The notes below the pieces were generated by a model. It ran no database searches and had not been told where the DNA came from. It worked only from the letters and a program-made list of their open reading frames with translations. A DNA stretch of 13,847 nucleotides, taken from positions 1 through 13,847 of the forward strand of contig UQMI01000071.1 in the NCBI GenBank assembly GCA_900542045.1. Direction: 5' to 3'. This DNA is from an uncultured Blautia sp. (GTDB lineage: Bacteria > Bacillota > Clostridia > Lachnospirales > Lachnospiraceae). A program made the translations under genes and the position numbers. Position 1 is the stretch's first letter. Every line of letters begins with the position of its first letter. This document shows positions 1 through 6,685 of this stretch, piece by piece.

Positions 1-820
1 CATTGGCTTCATAGCTGAGTGCATCTTCGTTGATATAACCATTCTCGCCTAACTGTGCCCACAGAGCTGCAGCTTCTTCGTAAGCTGTGCCTGATAATGG
101 CTCACCGGAAGAAACAAGCGAAGTATCGGAACCCAACATGGTAGACAGCAGTGCACTGATTCCCCATTGACCAATATAACCGTCTTTGGCGCCGCAGACA
201 AAGGGGGTGATTCCGGCTTGTTTCAGAGTTTCACAGACTTCCAGAAATTCATCCCAGGTTTCAGGAATATCATCTTCGGCAAGTCCGGCTTCCTGGAAAA
301 GCGCTTTGTTATAGTACATTACATAAATATAGGAAGTGAACGGGATTCCGTAAATGGTATTTTCGGAATTATAGCCTTCACTGGCAAGCTCCCAGCCAAA
401 ATGGCTGTCTATAATGTCATCGGTCAGGTAATCATTGAGAGGAAGCAGGAAAGGTGCATAGTCCACAGTCATGGAGCCGGGCCACAGCCATACGATATCA
501 GGTCCGTTTTTGGCAATATTGGCAGCTTTAAACAAATTATCAAAATTGTCCTGAGGCTGGCTCACAATGGTTATTTTAACATTGTGTTCTTTTTCATATT
601 GTGCAATAGCCTGACCGGCAAAGGTGTCTTCCGGTTTCTGTTCACCGTCACCATACACAAATGAGGCAGGGTGCCACAATACCAGTTCGACCGGTTCGCC
701 GTCATTTTCTGTGCTGTTCTGGTCCTGGCTGTTTTCGCTGCCGGAGCCACAGGCAGACAGAGAAACAGCCATGGTAAGAGCCAGTAATGTGGATAGTACT
801 TTGTACATTGGTTTTCTCAT
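1..820 (-). CDS. Extracellular sugar-binding lipoprotein of an ABC importer (partial, 3' end beyond left edge)
   Basis: The minus-strand frame is open from an ATG at 820 to the left edge, giving 273 N-terminal residues. It starts MRKPMYKVL, has a hydrophobic signal segment, and a lipobox L21-S22-A23-C24, so the mature protein should be a lipid-anchored surface lipoprotein. A Ser/Asn/Glu-rich linker follows, then motifs typical of carbohydrate-binding proteins of the CUT1 class: ELVLWHPA near residue 45, NGPDIVWLWPG near 107, YGIPFTSYIYVMYYNKALF near 155, and ETWDEF near 187. An AAGGAGG ribosome site (828-834) sits 7 nt upstream, which supports this start. The family binds a sugar outside the cell and delivers it to two permeases; those lie divergently just to the right. 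The binding-protein gene being divergent, not first in the permease operon, is less common. The ligand cannot be read from the sequence. Confidence 0.93.
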   Translation of the reverse strand, partial: MRKPMYKVLSTLLALTMAVSLSACGSGSENSQDQNSTENDGEPVELVLWHPASFVYGDGEQKPEDTFAGQAIAQYEKEHNVKITIVSQPQDNFDNLFKAANIAKNGPDIVWLWPGSMTVDYAPFLLPLNDYLTDDIIDSHFGWELASEGYNSENTIYGIPFTSYIYVMYYNKALFQEAGLAEDDIPETWDEFLEVCETLKQAGITPFVCGAKDGYIGQWGISALLSTMLGSDTSLVSSGEPLSGTAYEEAAALWAQLGENGYINEDALSYEAN

Positions 821-882
821 TTTTCATCCTCCTTGCTGTTTGATTTTCATTTCGTTTCGAATATCTTTGTGCTTTTATTATC

Positions 883-896
883 GCAGAACTTTCTGC
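883..896. repeat. Short perfect inverted repeat GCAGAA-CT-TTCTGC upstream of the binding-protein gene
   Basis: The two 6-bp arms, 883-888 and 891-896, are exact reverse complements around a 2-bp centre. On the minus strand the repeat directly precedes a GATAAT candidate -10 box (882-877), so a protein bound here would sit between the -10 and -35 elements of the leftward promoter. Its role as an operator is inferred from position only, and a 14-bp palindrome can occur by chance. Confidence 0.35.
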
Positions 897-960
897 TTAC
901 TAAAATGTTCTAAATCTTCTCTTACATGTTTTAATTTGTGATTATTGTGTGATTTTATGT

Positions 961-1009
961 CTTTTTATGCGAATTTTATTGTCATATTATACTAATTTTG
1001 CATAAAAAG
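961..1009. promoter_or_regulatory. 10-bp perfect dyad with 29-bp spacer, candidate operator of the divergent promoters
   Basis: CTTTTTATGC at 961-970 is exactly the reverse complement of GCATAAAAAG at 1000-1009. The 29-bp spacer contains overlapping -10-like hexamers for both directions: TATACT on plus at 988-993 and TATAAT on minus at 991-986. The centre lies about 164 bp from the leftward start codon and 134 bp from the rightward one. Arms this far apart suit two dimers or an AraC-type regulator, and a YesN-type AraC regulator is encoded in this locus. The link between that regulator and this site is inference. The sequence is AT-rich, which raises the chance of a coincidental dyad. Confidence 0.45.
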
Positions 1010-1118
1010 AACAGTTGGTAATGGAATACTTCATTTTCTTCAAGCTGTCTGCCCCCTATAATCGTTAGCATAAAGAATTTGATATTTATAAAGAGCGAAA
1101 GAGAAAGGGGGAGCATTT

Positions 1119-2042
1119 TTGAGCAGTAAATCAGAAACTGAAAGTTTAAATCGAATACGAGAGAAACGGCTGCAAAGAGAGGGAATCAAGAGATTCTCAC
1201 TGACGTTACCGGCTATTGTATTCCTGGTGGTATTTATGGGGTATCCCATTATATATTCTTTTTTTACCAGTCTTACCGATTATGATGGGATTAATCCGGC
1301 GCAATGGGTTGGCTTGCAGAATTATATAGAAGCGTTTACCTCCCAGGAATTTCGGAAAGTGGTCTGGAACAACATTTATATGTCACTGCTGGGAATTCCA
1401 TTGTCTACTTTAGTTCCGCTTTTTATTGCCATTCTCATTTTCGATGGCGTAAAGATGGGGAAATTTTTCAAGGTAGCATTTCTGCTGCCCAGTGTATTTT
1501 CTGTTGTAATAGTAGGAACTTTATTCCGTACCTTTTTTTCCTATAATGGACCTGTTAATAAAATACTGGAAATGCTCGGGCTGTCCGCTCTTTGTACAGA
1601 CTGGCTGGCAACAGGGACTACATCGATTCCGATCATTGTACTGGCTATGGTCTGGGGCGGATTTGGAGTGAACATGCTGATTTTTCTGGCAGGCATGTCC
1701 ACAATTCCCACGGATGTTTATGAATCTGCCAGGCTGGACGGAGTGGGGTGGTTTCGGCGTGTATTCTGTATCACAATTCCCATGATCTGGGATGTGCTGG
1801 AATTTGTAGTGGTGATGAACATTGTAACTCTTTTTTCCAGTATGTTTAGCTATATTTATACAATGACGGACGGAGGACCTGGGTACGAGAGCTCTGTATT
1901 GGAATATATGCTGTATGTAAAAGGTATGCGTCTGAATGACATGGGATTTGCCTGCTGTATTGCAGTTATTCTGTTTTTACTGGTATTTTTGTTGTCTAAG
2001 TTCACCAGATTTATTTTCAGAAGAAAGGATGTCAGGGAATGA
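1119..2042 (+). CDS. ABC sugar importer permease (MalF/UgpA type, CUT1)
   Basis: This inner-membrane protein of 307 residues forms one half of the channel through which the ligand enters. The frame starts at a TTG (1119) preceded by a purine-rich GGGGGAG site (1107-1113, 5 nt away). The next in-frame Met is residue 40, inside the first membrane segment, so TTG is the better start. A basic N-terminal tail (about residues 1-25) leads into six or so hydrophobic segments. The EAA-loop signature that contacts the ATPase is seen as YESARLDGVGWFRRV near residues 201-215, followed by TIPMI. The motif MTDGGPGYES, typical of MalF/UgpA-like subunits, lies near residue 249. The stop overlaps the next gene by 4 nt (ATGA). 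No ATPase gene is present; in Firmicutes CUT1 importers an MsmX/MsmK-type ATPase is usually shared and encoded elsewhere. Confidence 0.95.
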   Translation: MSSKSETESLNRIREKRLQREGIKRFSLTLPAIVFLVVFMGYPIIYSFFTSLTDYDGINPAQWVGLQNYIEAFTSQEFRKVVWNNIYMSLLGIPLSTLVPLFIAILIFDGVKMGKFFKVAFLLPSVFSVVIVGTLFRTFFSYNGPVNKILEMLGLSALCTDWLATGTTSIPIIVLAMVWGGFGVNMLIFLAGMSTIPTDVYESARLDGVGWFRRVFCITIPMIWDVLEFVVVMNIVTLFSSMFSYIYTMTDGGPGYESSVLEYMLYVKGMRLNDMGFACCIAVILFLLVFLLSKFTRFIFRRKDVRE

Positions 2043-2872
2043 AACGAAAGAAAATAAAAATAGGAGGCATAATTCGGTTTCTCCTTCTGGCGTGTGTGGC
2101 AGTGATTACGATTTTTCCGCTTTATTTTACAGTAGTATCTGCTTTTAAGGATGAGAATGAATATTTTGCCAATATGTTTGGTCTGCCGCAGGTGTGGACT
2201 TTTGAAAATTTTGTACATTTTTTCGAACGATATTCAGTAGTGGACATGTTTGTAAATTCTGCGCTGGTGACCGTAGTGTCTCTGACGGTAATGCTTTTTC
2301 TGTCTTCCCTGTCCGGTTTTGTTTTTGCAAAATATCCCTATCGGGGCAGTGAAAAAGTATTAAGCTTTATGATCGCGTTTATGATGGTTCCTCCTATGGT
2401 TCTGTTGATCCCGGTGTTCCTTATGATGGCAAAACTGGGGCTGATCAATAATCCGGTGTCTCTGATTTTATTTTATATTGCATTTTATATGCCTTTTTCG
2501 GTTTATCTGATGACGGCTAATTTCAAAAGCATTCCGGATGAATGCATTGAATCGGCAAAACTGGATGGTGCGGGAATGCTTCAAATCTATCGATTTATTG
2601 GGCTTCCATTATGTAAACCTACGATTATGACATTGTTCACCCTTTCTTTTTTGTGGTGCTGGAATGAATTTTTATATTCTATGATGCTGCTGCAGAAGCC
2701 GGAAGTGCGTACATTGACGGTGGGAGTCGCCACAGTGATTGGAAAAAATCAGACAGATATGCCGCTGCTGTATACAGGGCTTCTGGTAAATATTGTGCCG
2801 GTTCTGATCTTATTTATTGTGGGACAAAAATATTTGCAGAAAGGTCTGATTGCCGGGGCTGTGAAAGGATAA
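2039..2872 (+). CDS. ABC sugar importer permease (MalG/UgpE type, CUT1)
   Basis: This second integral membrane subunit pairs with the preceding permease. It is 277 residues long, normal for the family. A short basic N-terminus (MKRKKIKIGG) precedes the first membrane segment. The sequence includes the typical FPLYFTVVSAFKDENEYF after segment 1, several hydrophobic helices, and the EAA loop CIESAKLDGAGMLQIYRFIGLPL near residues 180-202. The C-terminus LQKGLIAGAVKG matches the common QKyfVqGltaGAVKG ending of MalG-like subunits. The start ATG overlaps the upstream stop by 4 nt, which implies translational coupling and equal output of the two subunits. The following 58 nt before the kinase hold only its ribosome site. 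Confidence 0.95.
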   Translation: MKRKKIKIGGIIRFLLLACVAVITIFPLYFTVVSAFKDENEYFANMFGLPQVWTFENFVHFFERYSVVDMFVNSALVTVVSLTVMLFLSSLSGFVFAKYPYRGSEKVLSFMIAFMMVPPMVLLIPVFLMMAKLGLINNPVSLILFYIAFYMPFSVYLMTANFKSIPDECIESAKLDGAGMLQIYRFIGLPLCKPTIMTLFTLSFLWCWNEFLYSMMLLQKPEVRTLTVGVATVIGKNQTDMPLLYTGLLVNIVPVLILFIVGQKYLQKGLIAGAVKG

Positions 2873-2930
2873 GCCAGATCAGATAACGGAAGTATGAAGA
2901 AGAGGATATAAAAAACTTAGGGAGAGTAGT

Positions 2931-3863
2931 ATGGATCGAAAATATGATGTTTTGTGTGCACTGGATACGTGCGTGGATGTTTTGGTACAGTGCGGGCAGG
3001 TAGTACCAGAGTTTGGGCAAAAAGAGCAGCTGATAGAAGGGTATGAAATGGAATTGGGCGGCTCCAATGGGATATTTGGCTGTCAGGCAGCAAAACTTGG
3101 GCTTCAGGTAGCAGGTATTGGTGTGGTGGGAGGTGACTTTTTTGGCAGTTTTGTCAGGGAAAAGCTAAAGGAAGCCGGTGTAGATATTACTTACCTGCAG
3201 GAAAATATAGAAAAAAAGACTGCTTTGGGTATAACCCTGTGCCGGGATGACGGGGACCGGGGAATTCTGACGTATCTGGGAACTCTGGATGAGGTAGAAC
3301 CCTGGCAGATGTCAGATGAGCTTTTGCTCCAGGCAAGACATTTACATATCGGGAGCTATTATCTGATGGGGAAAATCAGAAGGGGAAGTCAGGATCTGGT
3401 TCGCCGTGCAAAATCCCTGGGATTGACTGTGAGCCTGGATACTAACTGGGATCCGGAGGAAAAATGGGGAGAGGAACTTTGGGAACTGCTTCCAATGATT
3501 GATGTCTTTCTTCCCAATGATACGGAGATTCAGGCAATAACGAAAGAAAAAAATCTGAGCAGGGCTATGGAAATGCTGGGAAGGCAGGTTCCTGTGGTAG
3601 CGGTGAAATGCGGCGGTCAGGGGGCACGGGCTTACAGCAGAGGGCAATGGTATACTGTCGAATCGTCTTCTGTACCAGTGGTGGATACTGTGGGGGCAGG
3701 AGACAGTTTTGACGGAGGCTTTCTGTATGGATATTTGAATGGAAGAAACATTAAGGAATGTCTGCAGATCGGCTGCTTTTGCGGAAGTCATAATGTGACA
3801 AAGGCCGGAGGAGTGGCTGGACAGCCTACTCTGGAGCAATGGCTGGATTTTACTGCTGGATGA
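2931..3863 (+). CDS. PfkB-family carbohydrate kinase
   Basis: This is a cytoplasmic ATP-dependent sugar kinase of the ribokinase/PfkB superfamily, 310 residues, a normal length. The N-terminal substrate-side glycine motif is GGSNGIFGCQAAKLGL near residues 44-59, followed by GIGVVGGDFFG. The C-terminal signature DTVGAGDSFDGGF begins at D252, and D258 in GAGD is the expected catalytic base. The middle contains HIGSYYLM and DTNWDPEEKW, the latter seen in a subset of uncharacterised PfkB kinases. An AGGGAGA site (2919-2925) precedes the ATG. In FrlD systems such a kinase phosphorylates an Amadori compound at the 6-hydroxyl before a SIS-domain deglycase acts, and a SIS enzyme lies downstream here. 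The true substrate could also be a free sugar released by the GH4 enzyme. Confidence 0.92.
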   Translation: MDRKYDVLCALDTCVDVLVQCGQVVPEFGQKEQLIEGYEMELGGSNGIFGCQAAKLGLQVAGIGVVGGDFFGSFVREKLKEAGVDITYLQENIEKKTALGITLCRDDGDRGILTYLGTLDEVEPWQMSDELLLQARHLHIGSYYLMGKIRRGSQDLVRRAKSLGLTVSLDTNWDPEEKWGEELWELLPMIDVFLPNDTEIQAITKEKNLSRAMEMLGRQVPVVAVKCGGQGARAYSRGQWYTVESSSVPVVDTVGAGDSFDGGFLYGYLNGRNIKECLQIGCFCGSHNVTKAGGVAGQPTLEQWLDFTAG

Positions 3864-3881
3864 AGAAAGGAGCGTACAGAT

Positions 3882-5273
3882 ATGAATATGCATCTCGGAG
3901 GACGCGTTCTGACGCAGAAGGAAATGACGGAAATTCTGGAACAGGCGCTTACTATTCTGGAAACCATTGGCGTGACAGTGGAAAATCAGTCCCTGTTGAA
4001 ATATCTGGATGAAGGAGGGGGCAGTGTAGATTACCGACAGATGCGGGTATTTTTCAGCCGACGCTATGTGATGGATTTTCTACAGGAGTCAGAGAAGATC
4101 CAATGGGAGGATAAAACAGTTTCTTTTGGAGCTTCTGCGGAAATCTATCAGGGAAAATATCTGGACCCAAGGGATGGAGGCTACAAACCCTGGACCAGAG
4201 AAAGGCTGAAAGAGTATGCATTGGTAGCACGGAATTTGCCGGAGATTGACAGAGTGACTATGCTGGGATATCCCGTGGGGGATGTGCCGGTTCTGCTGCA
4301 GCCATTGTACGAAAAAATATTTTGCTGGAAGTATGGCATTGAAGGAGGAACAGCAATCTGGCAGACAGATCTGTGTGGAAAGATACTGGAAATGTTTCAG
4401 GCTTATGCCCAGGAACAAAACAGGCCTTTAAAAGAAGTATTCAACTGTGGAGTATTTTTGATCAGTCCTCTGAAATTTGCCGCCACAGAGGCAGAACAGT
4501 ATCTGTATTTTTACGAAAAAGGGTTGGCTGTTACAGTAGGAACATTGGGATCTCTGGGAGGAACCGCTCCGGTAACAGCAGCTGGAGCATTGTCGCTGCA
4601 TCTGGCAGAGAATCTGTTTATTAATATTTTGCAGCGGATTTTCTGGGGAGCAAAGAAGCTGGAATTCGGAAATTCTTTATCCTGCCTGGACATGGCGTCC
4701 GGTAACTTTCAATATGGCCGTCCGGAACAGGTGCTTCTCAATATTGCAGGGGCTCAGATCGCAGAATATCTGGGGGCATCATATGTGGGACATGGTGGTC
4801 TGTCGGATGCAAAAGTTCCAGGGAATGAGTCTGCAGCACAGAAACTTATATCTGCTGTATTTAACGGTGTAACCAGTGGATATGGACATATTTCAGCAGG
4901 ATTGCTCAGTGTGGATGAAGTGTTTTCTCCGGTACAGATGATTTTGGATAATGAAGCTATGGGATCTCTCCGGTATATTGCCCGGGGAATGACAGTGGAT
5001 GAGGAGAACCTTGCTTTGGAAACTATTGAAGGGGTTGGACCGGGAGGAAATTTCCTGGGGACCGAGCATACAGCTGTGAATTTTCGCGAGAGCTTCTGGT
5101 GGCCGGCACTTTGGTCAGACTGTATGTTTCAAAAATGGGATAGTTCTGGAAGAAAGACGGATGTGGATAAGGCAAGGGAAAAATTCTTTTCTATTGTTCA
5201 GGATGCAGAGCCTCTGCCGCCGCAGATTTCTCCGGAGTTGGAGAGGGAGCTTTTACAGATAATTGAAAAATAA
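3882..5273 (+). CDS. MttB-family (trimethylamine methyltransferase, COG5598-like) methyltransferase, non-pyrrolysine
   Basis: This 463-residue protein matches the trimethylamine:corrinoid methyltransferase superfamily over its whole length. Visible signatures are EILEQALTILETIGVTVEN (about 13-31), LGGTAPVTAAGALSL (about 225-239), the LDMASG segment with FQYGRPEQVLLN, HGGLSDAKVPG, MTVDEENLALETIE and GPGGNFLG (386-393). The family folds as a TIM barrel and moves a methyl group from a methylated, often quaternary, amine to a corrinoid protein. The original MttB carries pyrrolysine at an in-frame amber codon; this gene has none, like MtgB (glycine betaine), MtpB (proline betaine) and MtcB (carnitine). 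No corrinoid protein or activating enzyme gene is nearby. AAGGAG (3867-3872) lies 9 nt before the ATG. Its place between sugar kinase and glycosidase genes suggests that it acts on a methylated sugar conjugate or aglycone, which is inference. Confidence 0.9.
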   Translation: MNMHLGGRVLTQKEMTEILEQALTILETIGVTVENQSLLKYLDEGGGSVDYRQMRVFFSRRYVMDFLQESEKIQWEDKTVSFGASAEIYQGKYLDPRDGGYKPWTRERLKEYALVARNLPEIDRVTMLGYPVGDVPVLLQPLYEKIFCWKYGIEGGTAIWQTDLCGKILEMFQAYAQEQNRPLKEVFNCGVFLISPLKFAATEAEQYLYFYEKGLAVTVGTLGSLGGTAPVTAAGALSLHLAENLFINILQRIFWGAKKLEFGNSLSCLDMASGNFQYGRPEQVLLNIAGAQIAEYLGASYVGHGGLSDAKVPGNESAAQKLISAVFNGVTSGYGHISAGLLSVDEVFSPVQMILDNEAMGSLRYIARGMTVDEENLALETIEGVGPGGNFLGTEHTAVNFRESFWWPALWSDCMFQKWDSSGRKTDVDKAREKFFSIVQDAEPLPPQISPELERELLQIIEK

Positions 5274-5291
5274 AAACAGGAGGAAATTGTT

Positions 5292-6644
5292 ATGAAGAAA
5301 ATGGTAATTCTGGGAGCTGGAAGTGCAATGTTTACCCAGGGGCTTGTGATGGATCTTATCAAAAATCCTGGTCCGAATTCATGGGAGTTGGCTTTGGTGG
5401 ACATCGAGGAGGAAACACTTGTGGCTATGGAGCGCCTGGTAAAGAAAATGATCGCTGCCAAAGGGGCAGATATCAAGGTAACAGCTTCTGTGGATCGCCG
5501 GGAAGTGCTTTCTCAGGCAGATTACGTGATCTGTACCATTGGTGTGGGCGGACGGCGCGCCTGGGAACAGGATGTATTTATTCCGCGCAAATATGGAATT
5601 TACCAGCCGGTGGGAGATACGGCTATGCCTGGCGGTATTTCCCGTGCCATGCGGATGGTACCGGCAATCCTGGATATCCTGAAGGATGTCAGAGAACTTT
5701 GTCCCAGGGCATTTTTTTTTAATTATTCTAATCCTATGGCAATTATTTGCCGGGCTGTCAGAAAAGCGGAAGCTTTTCCCATTGTGGGATTATGTATTGG
5801 AGTACCTTCTACTGAGTGGTATATTGCGGATTTTGTAGGTCTGGCGAAAGAGAAAGTGACTTCACTTTCCGTTGGAATCAATCATCTGACTTTTATGTAC
5901 GACTTTCGGTATGAAGGCAAAGATGCATGGCCGCTGGTTCGTGAGAAACTGGATAAGGAATTTTGCGAAGATTTTGATGAAAATGTATTGGATCGTTTTT
6001 ATTCCACACAGGCAGAATATTTCTATCTGGGGGAACCGTTTGGCTGGACTTTCTTTCAGAAATGCGGAGCGTTTCCGGCGCCTGGAGACCGGCATGTGAC
6101 AGAATTTTTTACAGAGCAGTTTCCGGGAGGCGAATATTATGGACATAAGCTGGGCGTGAATGCCTACTCTTTTGAAGGTGTTGTAAAAGAAGGAGATGCG
6201 ATTCATGAGCAGGCGATGGCTCTGGCCATGTCAGATGAGCCGCTTCCGGAAGAATTTTTCACACATATGCATGGAGAGCATGAACAGTTGATGGAAATTA
6301 TCAATTCCATTGAAAGGGATGAAAGGAAGATCTTCTCTGTTAATGTGCCAAATTGCGGCTGCGTTACCAATCTTCCGTATCATGCAGTACTGGAAATGCC
6401 TGCTGTGGCCACAGCCAAAGGCTTCCGCCCGCTGCATATTGAAGATTATCCGGACCGCTTTGCAGGAATTATCAACCGGCATCTCTCCGTGATCGAAATG
6501 GCAGCGGATGCTGCGTTGACTGGAAGCAGGGAACTGTTTGAGGAAGCAATCCTGATGGGCGGTTATATTACGGATCGAAAGGCAGTTCATGATATGGTAG
6601 GAGAACTTCTGGAAGCACAAAAACAGTATCTTCCTGGTTTTTGA
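5292..6644 (+). CDS. Glycoside hydrolase family 4 (NAD+ and metal-dependent glycosidase)
   Basis: GH4 enzymes cleave glycosides or sugar-6-phosphate glycosides in the cytoplasm by transient oxidation at C3 with bound NAD+ and Mn2+. This 450-residue protein has the Rossmann start VILGAGSAMFTQGLVMDL (residues 5-22), GDTAMPGGISRAMRM, and NYSNPMAI with N147. C168 (in GLCIG) and H198 (in GINHLTF) fit the metal ligands of the family; spacings match the Asn-Cys-His pattern recalled for Thermotoga AglA (153, 174, 203). The residues after Cys, IGVPS, do not match the signatures I recall for MelA (CHS), AglA (CHG), 6-phospho-alpha (CD) or 6-phospho-beta (CN) enzymes, so specificity is open. AGGAGG (5278-5283) lies 8 nt before the ATG and 4 nt after the upstream stop. 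Confidence 0.93.
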   Translation: MKKMVILGAGSAMFTQGLVMDLIKNPGPNSWELALVDIEEETLVAMERLVKKMIAAKGADIKVTASVDRREVLSQADYVICTIGVGGRRAWEQDVFIPRKYGIYQPVGDTAMPGGISRAMRMVPAILDILKDVRELCPRAFFFNYSNPMAIICRAVRKAEAFPIVGLCIGVPSTEWYIADFVGLAKEKVTSLSVGINHLTFMYDFRYEGKDAWPLVREKLDKEFCEDFDENVLDRFYSTQAEYFYLGEPFGWTFFQKCGAFPAPGDRHVTEFFTEQFPGGEYYGHKLGVNAYSFEGVVKEGDAIHEQAMALAMSDEPLPEEFFTHMHGEHEQLMEIINSIERDERKIFSVNVPNCGCVTNLPYHAVLEMPAVATAKGFRPLHIEDYPDRFAGIINRHLSVIEMAADAALTGSRELFEEAILMGGYITDRKAVHDMVGELLEAQKQYLPGF

Positions 6645-6685
6645 AGGGGAAGAGCTGGTAAGGGAATAAAAGGGGAGAGAGTTCC

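Larger units (their letters stand above)
821..1118. promoter_or_regulatory. Divergent intergenic control region between binding protein and permease operon
   Basis: This 298-bp AT-rich stretch contains no convincing gene and separates two divergent transport units. Candidate -10 boxes for the rightward operon are TATACT (988-993) and TATAAT (1057-1062). Neither has a good -35 hexamer at 16-19 bp, as expected for an activator-dependent promoter. For the leftward gene, TATAAT reads on the minus strand at 991-986 and GATAAT at 882-877, also with weak -35 boxes. Two inverted repeats listed separately are plausible regulator sites. No convincing CcpA cre site was found by eye. The promoter assignments are inference. 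Confidence 0.6.

Noticed and set aside
167..664. Plus-strand reading frame of 165 codons opposite the binding-protein gene
   Set aside because: It lies fully antisense to the clear lipoprotein frame, has no ribosome site and no recognisable motif.
821..1118. CcpA catabolite-repression (cre) site in the divergent promoter region
   Set aside because: No stretch matches the cre consensus closely enough by eye, although sugar operons often have one.
3342..3893. Minus-strand reading frame of 183 codons opposite the sugar kinase
   Set aside because: The sequence is rich in His, Ser, Cys and Ile as expected for an antisense shadow, and the kinase motifs on the plus strand are unambiguous.
3882..5273. 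Possible pyrrolysine (amber) codon in the MttB homologue
   Set aside because: No in-frame TAG occurs before the terminal TAA, so this is a non-pyrrolysine member.
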